Source: Pratylenchus scribneri
Taxonomy: Eukaryota > Nematoda > Chromadorea > Rhabditida > Pratylenchidae
NCBI GenBank assembly: GCA_030063045.1
Contig: JAQSEB010000016.1
Coordinates: 1,054,001 to 1,118,000 of the forward strand
DNA: 64,000 nt
Direction: 5' to 3'
Shown here: piece after piece, positions 28,991 through 41,641 of the stretch
Layout of the letters: each line of letters begins with the position of its first letter
Numbering within the stretch: position 1 is the first letter of the stretch
Notes under the pieces: generated by a model
Told to the model about the DNA's origin: nothing
The model's input: the letters and a program-made list of their open reading frames with translations, nothing else
Database searches by the model: none
Made by a program: the position numbers and the translations under genes

Positions 28991-31900
28991 ATGGAACAGC
29001 AAATGAACAGCGCAGAAATGGAAAAAATTTTCAATAAAATTGAGGAAATGAAACAAAAGGAAAAAGAATTGAAGCAAAAATTGGGCAAAGCTATTGTCAA
29101 AATGGCTGAAATTGAGCGAAAAATGAGAGAGGAAATTTGCGAAATAAAGGAACAAATTACTGATTTTTTGGATGAAAAACGCACTTTGATGGGACAATTT
29201 GAGAAGATTAAAGAAGTTAGTTTTTCTTTTTTTTTGTTTAGTGAATTCAAATAAAAAATTAATTAATTTATTTTTGAAAATATTTAAGAAAAAAAAACAT
29301 TGAATTTCCAGAAAAAAAAGTATTGAAATTAAAGGAAAAAATTATATAGATTTTTATCCATTTAAAAAACATCTAATAAGTCCCTCGATCCATATATCCA
29401 ATCGATACATCATCAAGAAGCATTGACCATTGAATGATAAATATTTTGTCATGATTTGAAAAACAATTCTAACTTAGTTTTTTGACTAAACGATTTAAAA
29501 CCTTTAATTTTTGATCGAACAAATATATAATATTCGATACGATTCAATAACATCTATCGGATGTTTTTATAATTTGGACTCTAGATAAAGCACTAAAATA
29601 ATCTTTTCTTCATTTTCAGTAATTTTTTTCTGTAACTTAAATTATTTTTACCTAATAAAAATTTATTTCCAAAAATATAAAATTTTATTTAAGCAACAAA
29701 AACTCTCTCCTAAACAATCGATAATTTCCAATGAATTAATGCAACAAAGAAAAAGAACAGCAGTAGAAGAAGAAGAAAAAGTGATTGATGGCTTGGAAAT
29801 CAAAAAAACAAAATATACGGGAAAACGGTAATATAATTTATTAAAGGAAATATTTTACTAAAATTTAATAGAATTCCAAATTGGCTTCTGGAAGTTTTAG
29901 TATGGATTAAGCGCACAGAGATGGCCGATTCCAAGTTGAGCACATCCAGCTGGACATTCAAACAACTTTGTTGGCCAAAATTGCACGGAAAAGTGGAGCC
30001 ATATTATGTGAAAGACCCTCTGGGATTTTATTATGATGAGGATGAATTTGGCAATACACGGCCAATTTTATTTCGATTTCAAAACGGAACAGCAGAGCCA
30101 AAGCCAGCTAATATAAATGAGGCCGAAATAATTCCAATTGCCACAGTCCAGCCGCCCGAATACATTTTAGGATTTAATCAAATTTATTTATGGTTGGTTT
30201 GGCTTCTTAATAATAAATGATATTTGTAAAATTGGATCTTTAATTAGTAATTACTAGGCCGCGGATTTTCATGTTTTTACTAATTTTTAATTTTATATCA
30301 ATTTGATAAGGAAATTATATTCATAATGTTTTTGAGCATTTATTTCATGTTTTTGACAAATTTTTGACCTATTTAATTTGCTTTGCCATGAGACCATATT
30401 TCTACACTTCAAATATTTTGAGCATTTATTTCTTATATTTGATAAATTTTTGCGAAGATTTATTTTAACATTTTTCGAGTTGAGGGAGGAATATTTCATT
30501 TTAATAATGCAATTAAATGGTAAATTTTTAACTTTTTTTTTTTGGCAAATTACACGAAAAAACAAAAAGCATTTACGTATTTTGTGATTTTTGCCACCTA
30601 AAAATCTTTTTTCTATTAGTTTTATAAGTTACAAACCAATGTTCAATAATGAAAAGCGGAAAACTAATTTTGTCATTAATTTAGACATTAGAATTAGGAT
30701 TTTTAATTGAAATTTTTAAATAAAATGAAATTTTTGTTAATAAAATTATTATAAATACCAATTCCATCGAATTACAAAATTTCAGGTTTCTTGATGCCCA
30801 AGTTATTCAATTCATGGAATATGAAATTATTAAAATGGATGATATTCTATTAATGCCAACAATTGATACAAATGGATTAGAAGGGCATCAAATTATGGCA
30901 ATACATCGTTTTTTAACAATATTTTCTGGCAAAATATTCGAATTGGATTTCAACACAATGGAAAGCCAAAAACATTGGGATAAATATTTGTCCCTTTTTC
31001 CTTATATTTTTGATGAAGCCCAGCATTTATTTCTTGATGTCGAAGACGAGGCCTGCGAGAATTTCATCTTAAATTGGTTGAAAAAAAATGGACGACGTGA
31101 TGGAAAATTTCGATTCCTTTGGCTTTGTGATGATGATGAAATACAGCCCGAATATATTGAGGATATCAAAAACGTAATACTGCTTAATTAAAGGCTAGAG
31201 CTATAGAATTTTTATCATTTTTTTATACATCTAATTTAATGGGAAAACACATAAATAATACAATTTAAAATGTGGAAAATATTTAAAATGTCAAAAATCA
31301 TAAAGTTTCGATTTTTACTTAATCGATAATTCTGGTCAAGATGCATCTTTTGATAATGATCAAGCATAGATTAAACCCAATTCTAGTTAGTTTTGAACCA
31401 AAAATTTGAATCCGTTAAAACCATATTTAACACTCTTTTATTTTAACCATATTTTTACACATTCATAGCATTCGATGCCTCTTGACGAAATTTATCAATT
31501 GACTGGAAATTTTAGGATCAAGGTCAAACGAAAACTACAGTCACATATATTATAATATTTTCGCCTTTTTTAATATTTTTCGACAAATTAAATTAAAGCT
31601 TTTATTTTTATATTTTTTACTTGTTTTTTGAGCAATTTTCCTCTTTTGTCACTTTTGAAGGAAAATTTGCATTTAAAATTTAAAAATTACTTATTTTGAG
31701 ATTTTCCAATTAACTTTTTAAATATTACCAAAACCCAAATTAAAATTTTAATTTGCATTTTTTTTCTGATCTATGTTCTTATTATTATTATTAGCCCTAG
31801 AAATAATAATTATAAATAAAAAAATAAATAAAAATATTTGTAATTTCATAAAGGAATTCGAGAATGCAACAGAACCAAACACATTTCTGGTAATTGCCGA

Positions 31901-32123
31901 TTCCCATTTAAACAATCTTGTGGAATTCACAATGGAAAATGAAAAAACTGGCGAAGTATTGACTTTATATCGTCGATTGAATGAAGCAGAACATTGTCTT
32001 GTTCGATATCCAAAAGGCAATGAAAATTGTAAAACAAAAATGGAGAAGGCCTTATTTGATAATATTATAACCCACATTTATTTGAGCATCGAGAAATTTG
32101 GAGTAAAATATTTTTTAAAATAA
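28991..32123 (+). CDS. F-box-associated-like protein with N-terminal coiled coil (445 aa)
   Basis: Five exons (28991-29215, 29694-29827, 29872-30192, 30786-31173, 31854-32123) keep frame at every junction and give 445 residues. Residues 1-75 form a Lys/Glu-rich coiled coil (EMKQKEKELKQKLGKAIVKM). From about residue 120 comes IPNWLLEVLVWIKR...WTFKQLCWP, resembling the degenerate F-box start of a large tylenchid family. The rest includes ILGFNQIYLWFLDAQVIQF and near the end FTMENEKTGEVLTLYRR and CLVRYPKG, which resemble the substrate-binding FBA-like half of that family. Such proteins would recruit targets to SCF ubiquitin ligases. The family assignment is from memory and the F-box itself is weak. 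No signal peptide is present. Confidence 0.65.
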
Positions 32124-33052
32124 TTAATTTATTAAAATTTCATTTTAAGACTTTTGCAAATGCATGAATGGAATGGAACGATGATTTGAAATATTTTGCA
32201 TGAAATTGACTTTTTTATATGTTATTTATATAACAATATTATCAATTTTGTTCAATTAATTTTAATTTTAATTACTTTTAATAGAATATAAATTAAAAGA
32301 TAAATGCAAAATATTTTATCAGGCTTAATACTCTATCTCATCTTTATTTGCCTACTGTAATGCTTTCTGGCGAAGAACTAAATATGCATATTTCATTAGC
32401 AAACCAAAGAAAAACAATTTCACAACATATTCAGCACTATCGATTACCATATATTTAGTATTTCCATCATCAAATTCCAACATCATCAAATTTGAAATAA
32501 CTTATAGCCAAGCTGCTTGAGAATTGAGCCAATTGTTAAATTTTTATACCCGTTATATTTAATACTATCGATTAACCTATACTTGACATTTTAATTACCT
32601 TAATAATCAAACAACCTTATACGTGATCTTACTGTATAGCTGTATTCCGAGTTTACTGTAACAATGTCCGATCAAGAAACCAATTATCTGTTCTTGAATA
32701 ATACCCTCTAAAACTTTTGGATACTTAATTCAGCTGATTATTTTCAAATTTTTATTACAGAATGCATGGATACTCAACCAGACACATTTGAAATTAAAAT
32801 TATATATACATTGAATTTTTATTTTTAATATGACACTGTTCGAGAATATTAACTACTAGAATTTACTTTTAGTTTTTTTTTTAAAAAAATTAAAAAATCA
32901 TGAAGAATTATTGATTGATTTAGGTGTCGAAAAATTAATTAAATTTACAAAATGAAGAAAATTATGAAATTGATAAGTCGAGAATATTTTAATTTAGGAA
33001 TTACTTAGGAATAAATCAAAAAAATTAATTAAATTATTGATTTATAATATAT
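32124..33052. other. Intergenic AT-rich DNA
   Basis: Lies between the ends of two convergent genes. I see no gene or clear repeat in it. Confidence 0.5.
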
Positions 33053-35554
33053 TTAGTAGGCGAAAACTTGATGGAATTGTCTGAAACACCATTCTTCCTT
33101 GCCAAAATTTACTCGAATTGTATCGCCAGCATCGTACAAATTGGTAGCGGGGAAAATTTGGAGTTTAGTAAAATTTGGAGGTAATTTAGCCTTTCCTGAA
33201 ATTTTTTTAATTTTTATATTTTATAATTTTTGATTATTTATTTACTTAATTAATTTTTGTAATTTTTTGCTCTTACATGTTTATTTACTTAATTAAATTT
33301 TTATAATTTATAATTAATAAATTTTTCAATTTTCAAAAAATTTACCCAATAATTTGTGATTGCATGTGGCAAAGCATTGCATTGATGAATTTAGCGGACA
33401 CTTGATTTTGCCAAGGCCAATCACATCACCTTCATCAAAATCAGAATTGCCATTTTCAAATCTGGCCAGAAATGATTCAGTATCATCATTAATTCGTATT
33501 CCTCGTTTGTGCGCCATTCCAATTGAATTTGGCATATATCCAAGCCATCCATCGTAATCGTAATTGATTTGATTTTGATGATTCAGTCCAATAAATCCAA
33601 TGCTAATGCTGAATTGCCTGAATATAAATATGTTGCAGCCGATTTCGTTTTTTAGCCGTTCTCGTTTTCGGCATGTTCTAGTTATCGTACAGACTTGAGC
33701 TATAGCTCATACGATTCGTCAAGATCGGTTATGTTTATAAGATTTCAATTTCAGAAAAAATTGATAAGTTTGAACCAAAGTTATGGCCAATTGAATTTTC
33801 GGATTTTCAAACCAGTTTAACTAGGGTAGGGCTAGGGCTATGGTCAGGCCGGCATGGGTTTTAGAGCTATGGTTGGGTAGGCTAGGGCTAGGAAAAAGAA
33901 TTAAAACTCTAGGTGGCCTAGGAACTGAGATATGGCCATTAGTCACAAACTACAATGTCTGCCACTACTTAGGAAAAAAACGAGATCGGCAAGCCGAATT
34001 CCGGCTATAAAAACGAGATCGGCTAGCCGAATTCTAAATCGGCTAAAAAAACGCAACATATATATTACAATTTATATAGCAAAAGATCTTGGCGAAATTA
34101 ATAAACCCCAAACAGGTTTGGCTTAAACAATAGTTTTACCTTTTTAGACATGTTCAACTTATTTGAAATTGAAATTTTCTAAACTAAATCGGCTATGACA
34201 CATCAAAAAATTATACTTAAATTATCTATGTAATCAAGGAGTATTAATACAGAAATAGTTAATTTCCAGTATTAGTTTTAACATTAATACCGTAAATATT
34301 CTAATAGAAGCCCTGCTTATAAATTTCAGAGACTCTTTTTTTTTGGGGGGGGGGGGGGGGACTTCAAATAGAGACGAGGCTTATAAATTTCAGAAAATTG
34401 ATGCAAAATAAAACAAATCAGAACAAGTTTTTAGAGTCCAAAACATATTTTTACAATATTTTGTTAACATTTTTCATTTAATATGATGTTTTTAGTGATT
34501 CCAAACATTTTTATAACATGTTTTTAGAATTCAAAACATGCTTTTATAAATTAGAAAATGTTTTTAACATTAGAAACATGTTTATAGAATCAAAAATTAA
34601 AAAAAAAATTTGGGGTGGGCTTCAAATAGAGACGGGACTTATAAATTTCAGAGACCTTTTTTTTTGGGGGGGGGGGGGAAATTCAAGAGAATATTTACGA
34701 TATGTACTTAAACAAATAATAAATGAGAATAAAAATACTTACCTATTTTTCTTGCAAATTTCCACTTCATAATAGAAAGCGTTCGAAGTTTTTATATTGG
34801 CGTTCAAACTAAATTTTACTGGAAATGTTGATATGATGGAACGGGTCCAGTTTTCTCCTAAAAATGTAAAGAATATTATTTTATTTTATACTATATTTAA
34901 ATAATTTTTACCGAAAACAATTGGCGGTTTTTTGACCTTCAAATGGATTGTTTCTGGAATTGGCATGACAGAACGGATGCAATTTTGACCTAAATTAAGT
35001 TGAAGAAATTTTGAATTATTTATTTTATTCTAATTTATGCGCTTTTAATATATATATATATATTTAACCCTCTGGGCCAGAATGTTTGACGATGAGTCCC
35101 TCTTCGGAAATGTTCAAATTATGTCCATAAAATTTTGGATCCCATTTGTTCGTCTTCATTGTCTGTAAAATTCATTTTTATTTATTTTTATAAATTTCCC
35201 ACCATTTTAATGCCATTGAACATTTTTTGAACATTGCTTGCCAAAAGTGCATTTGCCATTTTGGCCAAAAGAGTAAACGCATCTTCCAGAGGCAATGATG
35301 CGAAAAATTCATTTATTAATTCGATTGGCATTCGTTTTCCTCGAAGATGAGATGAGAATTTTTTCTAGGAATTTGAAAAATGAATGAATAAATTTTCAAA
35401 CCTTTTCTTTCATAATTTTTTGTTCCTTAGTTTTTTGTTCCTTTGATTTCTGAATTATTTCTTCAAATTTTCTAATTGTTGTTTTCATATCCATTTCAAC
35501 AATTTCTTCATTTAAATTTCTATTTTCGATGTTGAATGTTTTATTGGAATCCAT
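33053..35554 (-). CDS. SPRY-domain protein with N-terminal coiled coil (338 aa)
   Basis: Seven exons on the minus strand (35402-35554, 35203-35364, 35069-35162, 34912-34989, 34743-34857, 33346-33617, 33053-33195) join in frame to 338 residues. The first about 50 are a charged helix (KFEEIIQKSKEQKTKEQK). A helical segment follows, and then the SPRY fold from about residue 130: FYYEVEI, SISIGFIGLN, DGWLGYMPNSIG and FDEGDVIGLGKI are the characteristic strands. The product has no signal peptide, unlike the secreted SPRYSEC effectors of cyst nematodes, so a cytosolic adaptor role is likelier. Intron 5 (34742 down to 33618) has been enlarged by repeats. The C-terminus ends in WCFRQFHQVFAY. Confidence 0.8.
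33636..34196. mobile_element. Foldback-like repeat in the SPRY gene intron
   Basis: Ends are CAGCCGATTT and AAATCGGCTA. Near 33820-33900 it has a degenerate GGGCTAGGG run, the complement of the CCCTAG core of the foldback element at 10519. AACGAGATCGGC is repeated near the right end. It is intronic and non-coding. Confidence 0.5.
34290..34690. repeat. Repeat with two T8-10/G9-16 homopolymer junctions
   Basis: Two diverged copies of CTTATAAATTTCAGAGA followed by a T run and a G run (near 34338-34360 and 34660-34678) flank AAAACATGTTTTTA-rich DNA. It is related to 13540-14060. Homopolymer lengths may be assembly-sensitive. Confidence 0.5.
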
Positions 35555-36760
35555 TTTTAAACAAGCAGTAGAATTTAAAAAAAAAAAACAGCAATAAATT
35601 CTTTTTTTTTAATTCTATGACAGAGTTCAAAAATAATTTTTTATTTAATTTGAATTTAACTAAAATAGTATTGTCAAAATCTTGGAATGGAAAGAAAAAT
35701 GGAATTCCCATTTCGCATTTTTATAGCCTCGATTAATTTTCTAGGTCATCAATGAAAATTTCTCCAAAGCTTCTTCTTTTCAATATTGCATACCATACAT
35801 AAGTAATATTTTCCCTGGGAAATTTTTTTAAGGCAAAAAAAATTTTCAATTTATTTTCATCAATGAAATTCAGTTCAGGATTTGAAAATGAATTCACTCA
35901 GTCAGTCAGAGTGGAAAAATGGGAATTAAAATGCATTTTTTATCATTTGATGATACAAAGAAAACAAACATTTTGCATTTTCCCAAGACAAAGCATCATC
36001 TCATCCATTCTGATTGAGATCAACGTCCCTCCCCCACCTTTAATTTTTTTATTTAAAATGATAAATATTTGAAAAAAAAGAACAAATATATTTTCTTGTT
36101 GCTATTTTAGAATCACGTAATTTCACCATATATAATTGCTGTTACAAATTAGATTTAATGATATGAAATTTAAAATGATAAGATTAGGAAGGAATGTGCA
36201 TTTAGAAAGGAGCTTAATTTGGTCATATTTAATTGCCTAAAAATTCCGGTTTTTTTGACAACAAAATACCAAAATGGAACCCGGGAAAATATTTGATTTC
36301 ATTATTTTGTCATTATTCTTTATGGAGATATTTTATATGGAATAGAGAGGAGAGAGGACAAATTTTATTTTCTGATTTTCTCAATGAGAATGTCAACCAA
36401 AACCAATCTTCTAAAAGTCATCAATTTAAATTTTCTTAAAGCTTCTCTTTCTTTTTCCTATTGCTCTACATGCATAGTTTTTATTTTATATTACATAGTC
36501 TTGCTGTGAAATTGCCCTTATTAGGTAAAAAATTAAATTTATTGCTTACATTCAATTCAATCGAGGCTTTTAGTCGTTCAATATCAATTACAATGAGAAG
36601 TGGAAGTACATCCTACCTGAAATGCATTAGCGAAAAATAAATTGGAAAAATTTGATTGAAAATACAATTTAAAATAATTAAATTTTTACGAATTTTTTGT
36701 TTTATTTTGTTAAAAAAAATGAGATTTTTTTGATTTTAGAAATATTGATATATTAATTAA
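35555..36760. other. Intergenic AT-rich DNA
   Basis: Upstream of the SPRY gene. I see no supportable gene or RNA. Confidence 0.5.
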
Positions 36761-37011
36761 CCAATGGCCTTTGGACGGAAATATATGTGCCTGTCTGGCA
36801 AAAAATTGTATTTTGGATGGATAATTTTTATTTGGATGGAACGAAGTCTGACCTTTCTGGCAAATGAAGGGGTTTATTTGTATTTTGTATGGATGATTTT
36901 TATTATCCTAAAGTTACGGTTGATCAAGTTAGCCACATTATTAGCATTGGGTTACGGATTTGCATAGTTTTTTTTTTGTTTGTACAGAATTTTTTTCCAA
37001 ATTTGGGGCCC

Positions 37012-37028
37012 TTTATAAGCCCATTGGA
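37012..37028 (+). promoter_or_regulatory. Family core promoter of the gene at 37117
   Basis: TTTATAAGCCCATTGGA followed by ACCATCATTTTCCA, about 100 bp before the ATG. The TATA box and inverted CCAAT box are fused in one block, shared with the genes at 39712, 44167, 47304, 47859 and 63289. Confidence 0.75.
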
Positions 37029-37116
37029 ATATCACATAAAACCATCATTTTCCATCTAATAAATTTATCCAAATTCATAACTTTTTTCCTGCTCAAAATA
37101 TTCTCCGAATACTAAA

Positions 37117-37931
37117 ATGGCTATCAGCAAAAATGCTTTTCCAATATTGTACATCAGCTTATTTCTCGTGTTGACCATTTTGTTGATCCAAATGAATTTT
37201 GTACAAGTGGACGGTCAATGTCGCCAATTTGGTGAACGTATGTACAATTTTAGGACATAGCATTCTATATTGATTGTATTCAAATTATTACCATAAATTT
37301 TTAGAGATTTTGATTGTAAGTAAATATAATTTCTGGCAAATTAAGCAAATATTTTCGAATTTTTGTCCCAAAAAAATAAATTTTAAAATTACTCAGTTTT
37401 ATTTCTATGAATTTTCGGTGCAGAAATTGATATGAATTTCTTCATATTTTATAATCTTAATAAGATAAAGTCATTTTTTCAGAAAAATTTAAAGGGGAGA
37501 AAATTTTTGAAAATTTGCCATTGTCCCCGTTAGGTATTTTCATAGTAAAAGTAGGATGCCTTAACAAATGGCAAGATACGATAAAATTGATATAAGAATT
37601 TTACTTAACAACTACGAAAATCTTTAATAAGCGATTTTTGAAAATTTTAATAAAATAATTTTTATGATCGTCATTCATAATTATTACCAATAACCAGAAT
37701 TTAAACAATTAATATAGAAAAACAAAAGAGAACCAAAAATTTTAATAAATTTTTTAAAATATATTTTCGAAATAGATGGGATATTTTTAATTTTCTCTGA
37801 TAATTTTTTTATAATTAGACACGGACAAAATTATTTTATTTGTTTATGAATTTTTAGCATGCACTGGAGCTGGAGATCGAAACTGCTGTGGAGTTTGTAG
37901 AGGAGGTGTGTGTCTACAACCAGGGAAATAG
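37117..37931 (+). CDS. Small secreted knottin-like protein (64 aa)
   Basis: Two exons, 37117-37237 and 37858-37931, join in phase 1 to 64 residues. A signal peptide (ILYISLFLVLTILLI) is followed by VDGQC. The mature part has six cysteines, C-x6-C-x7-CC-x2-C-x4-C, the C-C-CC-C-C order of inhibitor-cystine-knot peptides. The protein should be secreted and disulphide-stabilised. It is the plus-strand partner of the convergent inverted pair with the gene at 39712. The target is unknown. Resemblance to knottins is a framework match only; defence, effector or ion-channel activity is not demonstrated. Confidence 0.8.
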
Positions 37932-38903
37932 AAAGTGTGCGATAAACGAGAACACATTCCTCTCCCATATGAACGATGAAAATGTTGATGAAAAAGAAAT
38001 AAACTTTAAAGTGTGAAAATGATTAAATTTGTTAACAAAAAATAAAATAAAATTCAATTATTAAATGTATTGCAATACCCAAAAAATTGTTTGCTAATAT
38101 AATATGATAAATGTTATTTGAGCAAAAATTGCTTATCATAAAATATATATTAATATTTTTTTAATTAAATAATTTAATAAAAAATTAAACTTTTGTAGAT
38201 AAAAAAACGAAAAATAATTTCACTCTATTTTGGTTGGTTAAATGGAGGAATTCTTCAATAAATTCCAAGGAAAAAAATAAATTTTACTTTTTTTGCATAT
38301 TATTTATCTCCATTTTGGTGTAATTTAAATTTAAAACCTCCTCATAATGTTTTTAGCTCAGCTATGTAAATAAAAAAATATGCCACTTTTTTGCGGGTGT
38401 TTTAGCCTCAATATTGTAAAAATAATTTTTTAGCCATAAATTGTTCAATTTTTTTCTATCAAAACGTATAAAATAATTTTTATTTGCATAGATGACTGTG
38501 ATTAATGAAACGATTATATATATTTTTGTAAATTCAATCTGATTTGAATTGACTTTGCGAATAATAAATGATAAATAGATAATCGATTTGAAATTTCAAA
38601 TATAAGCAATTCCTATTAAAAATATAAAATGTTGAGAAGAATTTCTCTCTCCAATAATAAAAATTGCATGAAAAAGTGAAATTATTAATTTCGTATGAAT
38701 GTTAATTATTAATCTAGTTAAAACAAAATCATATAAATATTTTTTAATATAAATAATAATATTTATCAAGTCATGCCATTTATAAATGATCTAATTGTGT
38801 TTTGCAATTATATATATTGCTTAAAAAATTTTCATCTATAAATTTGTTCATTCATCTAAAAGGGCTCGCACTCGCACACATTCTGAATTCCTTCAAGCTT
38901 CAA

Positions 38904-38948
38904 TCAACCACAACTTCGTGCGCCATCATCAAAATCACAACAATCTGG
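38904..38948 (-). pseudogene. Decayed cysteine-module exon
   Basis: Minus-strand DCCDFDDGARSCG followed by TGA, and next to it the CCTTCAAGCTTCA sequence found at the 3' end of other family exons (46850). The splice acceptor is degraded (TTAATTAA) and the first cysteine is lost. A relic exon. Confidence 0.5.
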
Positions 38949-39193
38949 TTAATTAAATTTTCCTATTAAAACAAAAATATTAGAATATATTTTATGATAA
39001 GCAATTTTTGTTCAAATAACATTTATCAAGTCATAATAGCAAACAATATTTTTGGTATTGCAATATATTTAATAATTGAATTTGATTTAATTTTTTGTAA
39101 ACAAATTTAATCATTTTCAGTTTATTTATTTTAAATCAACATTTTCATCGTTCATGGGAGGGGAATATTCTCGCACATATTCAACTTCTATGT

Positions 39194-39712
39194 TTACGAA
39201 CAAATAGCACTATGACAAGTATCACTGCAACAATCCGAATCCAATTTGCAATCTAAAAATTCATAAACAATTAAAATAATTTTATCCAGTGGACCAATTA
39301 ATTATAAAATAGTAATCAGATAAAATTAAATCTATCCAAACTCTTTAGAAAATATTTTTTAAATAAAAGTTTATTAAATTAGCTTCTCTATGGTTTTTCT
39401 TGATTAATTGCTTAAATTATTGGTAATCCCTATGAATTGCGATCATAAAAAAATATTTTTTGTGGACAAGATTTCATAGGGATTTCCTAAATTTGCCAAA
39501 ATTATGTATTTGCTATCAAAATTTCTGCAAATTAATTATATCAATTGGAAAATAACCACTATGGAATGCTATGCCCTAAAATTATACATACGTCGACCCA
39601 ATTTGAAACATTGACCGTCCACTTGTACAACATTAAATTGAATCAGTAAAATGGTCAACAAGAGAAATAAGCTGATGTACAATATTGGGAAGGCATTTTT
39701 GTTGGCAGCCAT
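39194..39712 (-). CDS. Small secreted knottin-like protein (59 aa)
   Basis: Minus-strand exons 39592-39712 and 39194-39252 join in phase 1 to 59 residues. The signal peptide is near identical to that of the gene at 37117 (NAFPILYISLFLLLTILLIQ). The mature part is C-x6-C-x5-CC-x3-C-x4-C, again the knottin order. The module exon is 59 bp, the same length as the orphan exon at 41148. The promoter (TATAAGCCCATTGGAAA on the minus strand, 39784-39800) is intact. It is the inverted partner of 37117, with a diverged second exon and conserved signal exon, as expected if the mature peptide is under diversifying change. Confidence 0.8.
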
Positions 39713-39783
39713 TTTATGCGAAAAATATTTTGAGGGCGAATTTGGATAAATTGATTGAATGGAAAATGATGTTTTTTGTGACT

Positions 39784-39800
39784 TTCCAATGGGCTTATAA
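39784..39800 (-). promoter_or_regulatory. Family core promoter of the gene at 39712
   Basis: Minus-strand TATAAGCCCATTGGAAAG, with CATCATTTTCCATT downstream, about 75-90 bp before the ATG. Confidence 0.75.
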
Positions 39801-40030
39801 ATGTCCCTAATTATGAAAAAATTCTGTACAAACAAAAAAATTATACAAATCCTTGACGCAAAATGCGAATAATTTTGCTAACTTGATCACCCGTAACCTT
39901 TAGGATGATCAAATTTATCCATACATAATACAAACAAATCCCCTTCATTTGCCAGAAAGGTCAGACTTTATTCCATCCGAATAAAAATTATCCATCCAAA
40001 TACGCTGGCCAAAAATGCGAATAATTTTCC

Positions 40031-41140
40031 ATCCAAATAACCTGTTTAACCCTTCCGGGGATGTTTTATCCAATGAGACCTCTTCCTATTTAATTGTATA
40101 AAAGTTATCATTTTTAAAATGTACGGGTGATCATTTTTAAAATGTACGAGTGATCATTTTTCCTTCATTCTCTAAAATTTTATTCTTTTTCAAATTTGTG
40201 CTGGATAAATTTTCTTTTCCCGCAGAAGATATCTCTTTAAAATAGATTATAAATAATACTAGTATTATGGTGAAAACCGATTGGAAAATTATTACATTTG
40301 ATAAACTTAAAAGGACTCTTTTTATTTTTACCCAACAATTCTGATGATTATAGTTGTCTTTTAAATTTTATGGAGATGTCACACAGATGCGCATTGTTAT
40401 TTGTTACCTGGGATGATACCTACATATTTCTGCTGATTTATCCTATCTTATCTATAGTTCTAATCCAATTCCAAATATAGTGGGCTGGGATCTTTTCACT
40501 TTATCCTAATTGACCCAAAAATAGGATAAAAACTTAATAAGTAACGAAAAAGAATTTGTAATGGAATGGAAATTTTTAAGATTAATTTTAAATTTTCTGT
40601 CAAATAGAAGTAAATAAATTTATTAAAATTGTACTATTTAGAATAAAATAAAATTCAATCAACTTCTAAGACAGCAGCAAATCTCTCCTATAACCCTTAA
40701 ATATCCCTCTAGAATAGTCGCTTTTTTATATTTTGTAAAAAATAAAAACTCGGCCATTTCATCAAAAATTTGAACTTCTAACATTAATACTCAAAGGTAT
40801 AAAATTCTAAGCAGAAATTAATTCACTCATTACTACTCAAAATCCGTCATTTTATGTCAAATAAATTTTCTTTTGCATAGTAAAAGTTAACGAGCCATTC
40901 GATAAATTTTTACCAAAACACATGAAGTTTGATTGGATTTTAAGATTAAAAAATGGAACAAATTGAAATTACATCGGAAAATTTTCTCGCATTTTTTGTA
41001 TAAATGTTAATTATTAATTAAATTGTCTAATTAAATTAAAACAAAAATATTAAAATATTATTAATAATGGGGCATGATTTTTTTTCTTAAACTTTTTTAA
41101 AATTGGGTATAAAAAACAAAAATATTTTTATTTGTTATGA
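40031..41140. other. Intergenic DNA
   Basis: Contains a direct repeat (TCATTTTTAAAATGTACG twice near 40110-40160). No gene is supported. Confidence 0.5.
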
Positions 41141-41147
41141 ATTTTAG

Positions 41148-41206
41148 CATGCAAAGAACAAGGCGATTGTTGCCTTGGAATCTGTTATGAATATATATGC
41201 TCTTGA
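41148..41206 (+). pseudogene. Orphan cysteine-module exon
   Basis: A clean acceptor (GAATTTTAG) precedes CA TGC and an open 59-bp exon encoding C-x5-CC-x3-C-x5-C then TGA. The family 3' flank (AATAAAATGAAGATGATTG) follows. No signal-peptide exon is found in the correct orientation within several kb upstream, so it is a fragment, unless the first exon is distant. Confidence 0.65.
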
Positions 41207-41641
41207 ACGATGAAAAAGTAGATGAAAAGAAATAAAATGAAGATGATTGAATTTGTGAAAAAAAAATGATTAGAACGAAATTTCCAAATTCAATCACTAG
41301 ATATAATGATTGATTAATGCAACATCAAAATCATTTGTACTGGCTTGTGTTGATAAATTTTATTTTAGCAAGTTTTATTTTGTTACAAAATAAAATATTA
41401 AATTTTTATGGCTTATTTCCCAAAAAAAAAATTAATTTACACCGTCTGGGTAACAAGAATTTAAAAAAATGCGTGGGAAAAATGCACTCATTATAATTAC
41501 AAGATTAAGTGTAAAAACTTGTTAAAAGAGCAATTTGTAGCATAATGGTCGGATGAACTTTTACACAACATTTCCATTTCCCTTCTGGCTGCCAAAATCT
41601 ATTTGTAAAATTCATTTTTTAATTCACAAAAAATATTTTTA

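Larger units (their letters stand above)
36764..40030. repeat. Inverted duplication carrying two convergent secreted genes
   Basis: Left arm about 36764-38170 and right arm about 38990-40030 are diverged reverse complements. The pairs include the upstream GAAAGGTCAGAC / GTCTGACCTTTC boxes, the promoters, both coding exons, and the 3' flanks with TTGAGCAAAAATTG / CAATTTTTGTTCAAA and AATGTTGATGAAAA. The central about 800 bp is AT-rich. Arms have diverged, so the event is not recent. Confidence 0.75.

Noticed and set aside
30293..30587. Open frames on both strands between exons 3 and 4 of the F-box-associated-like gene
   Set aside because: Intronic AT-rich sequence with no coding character.
31748..32077. 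109-codon minus-strand frame
   Set aside because: It overlaps the last exon of the F-box-associated-like gene, whose exons join in frame on the plus strand.
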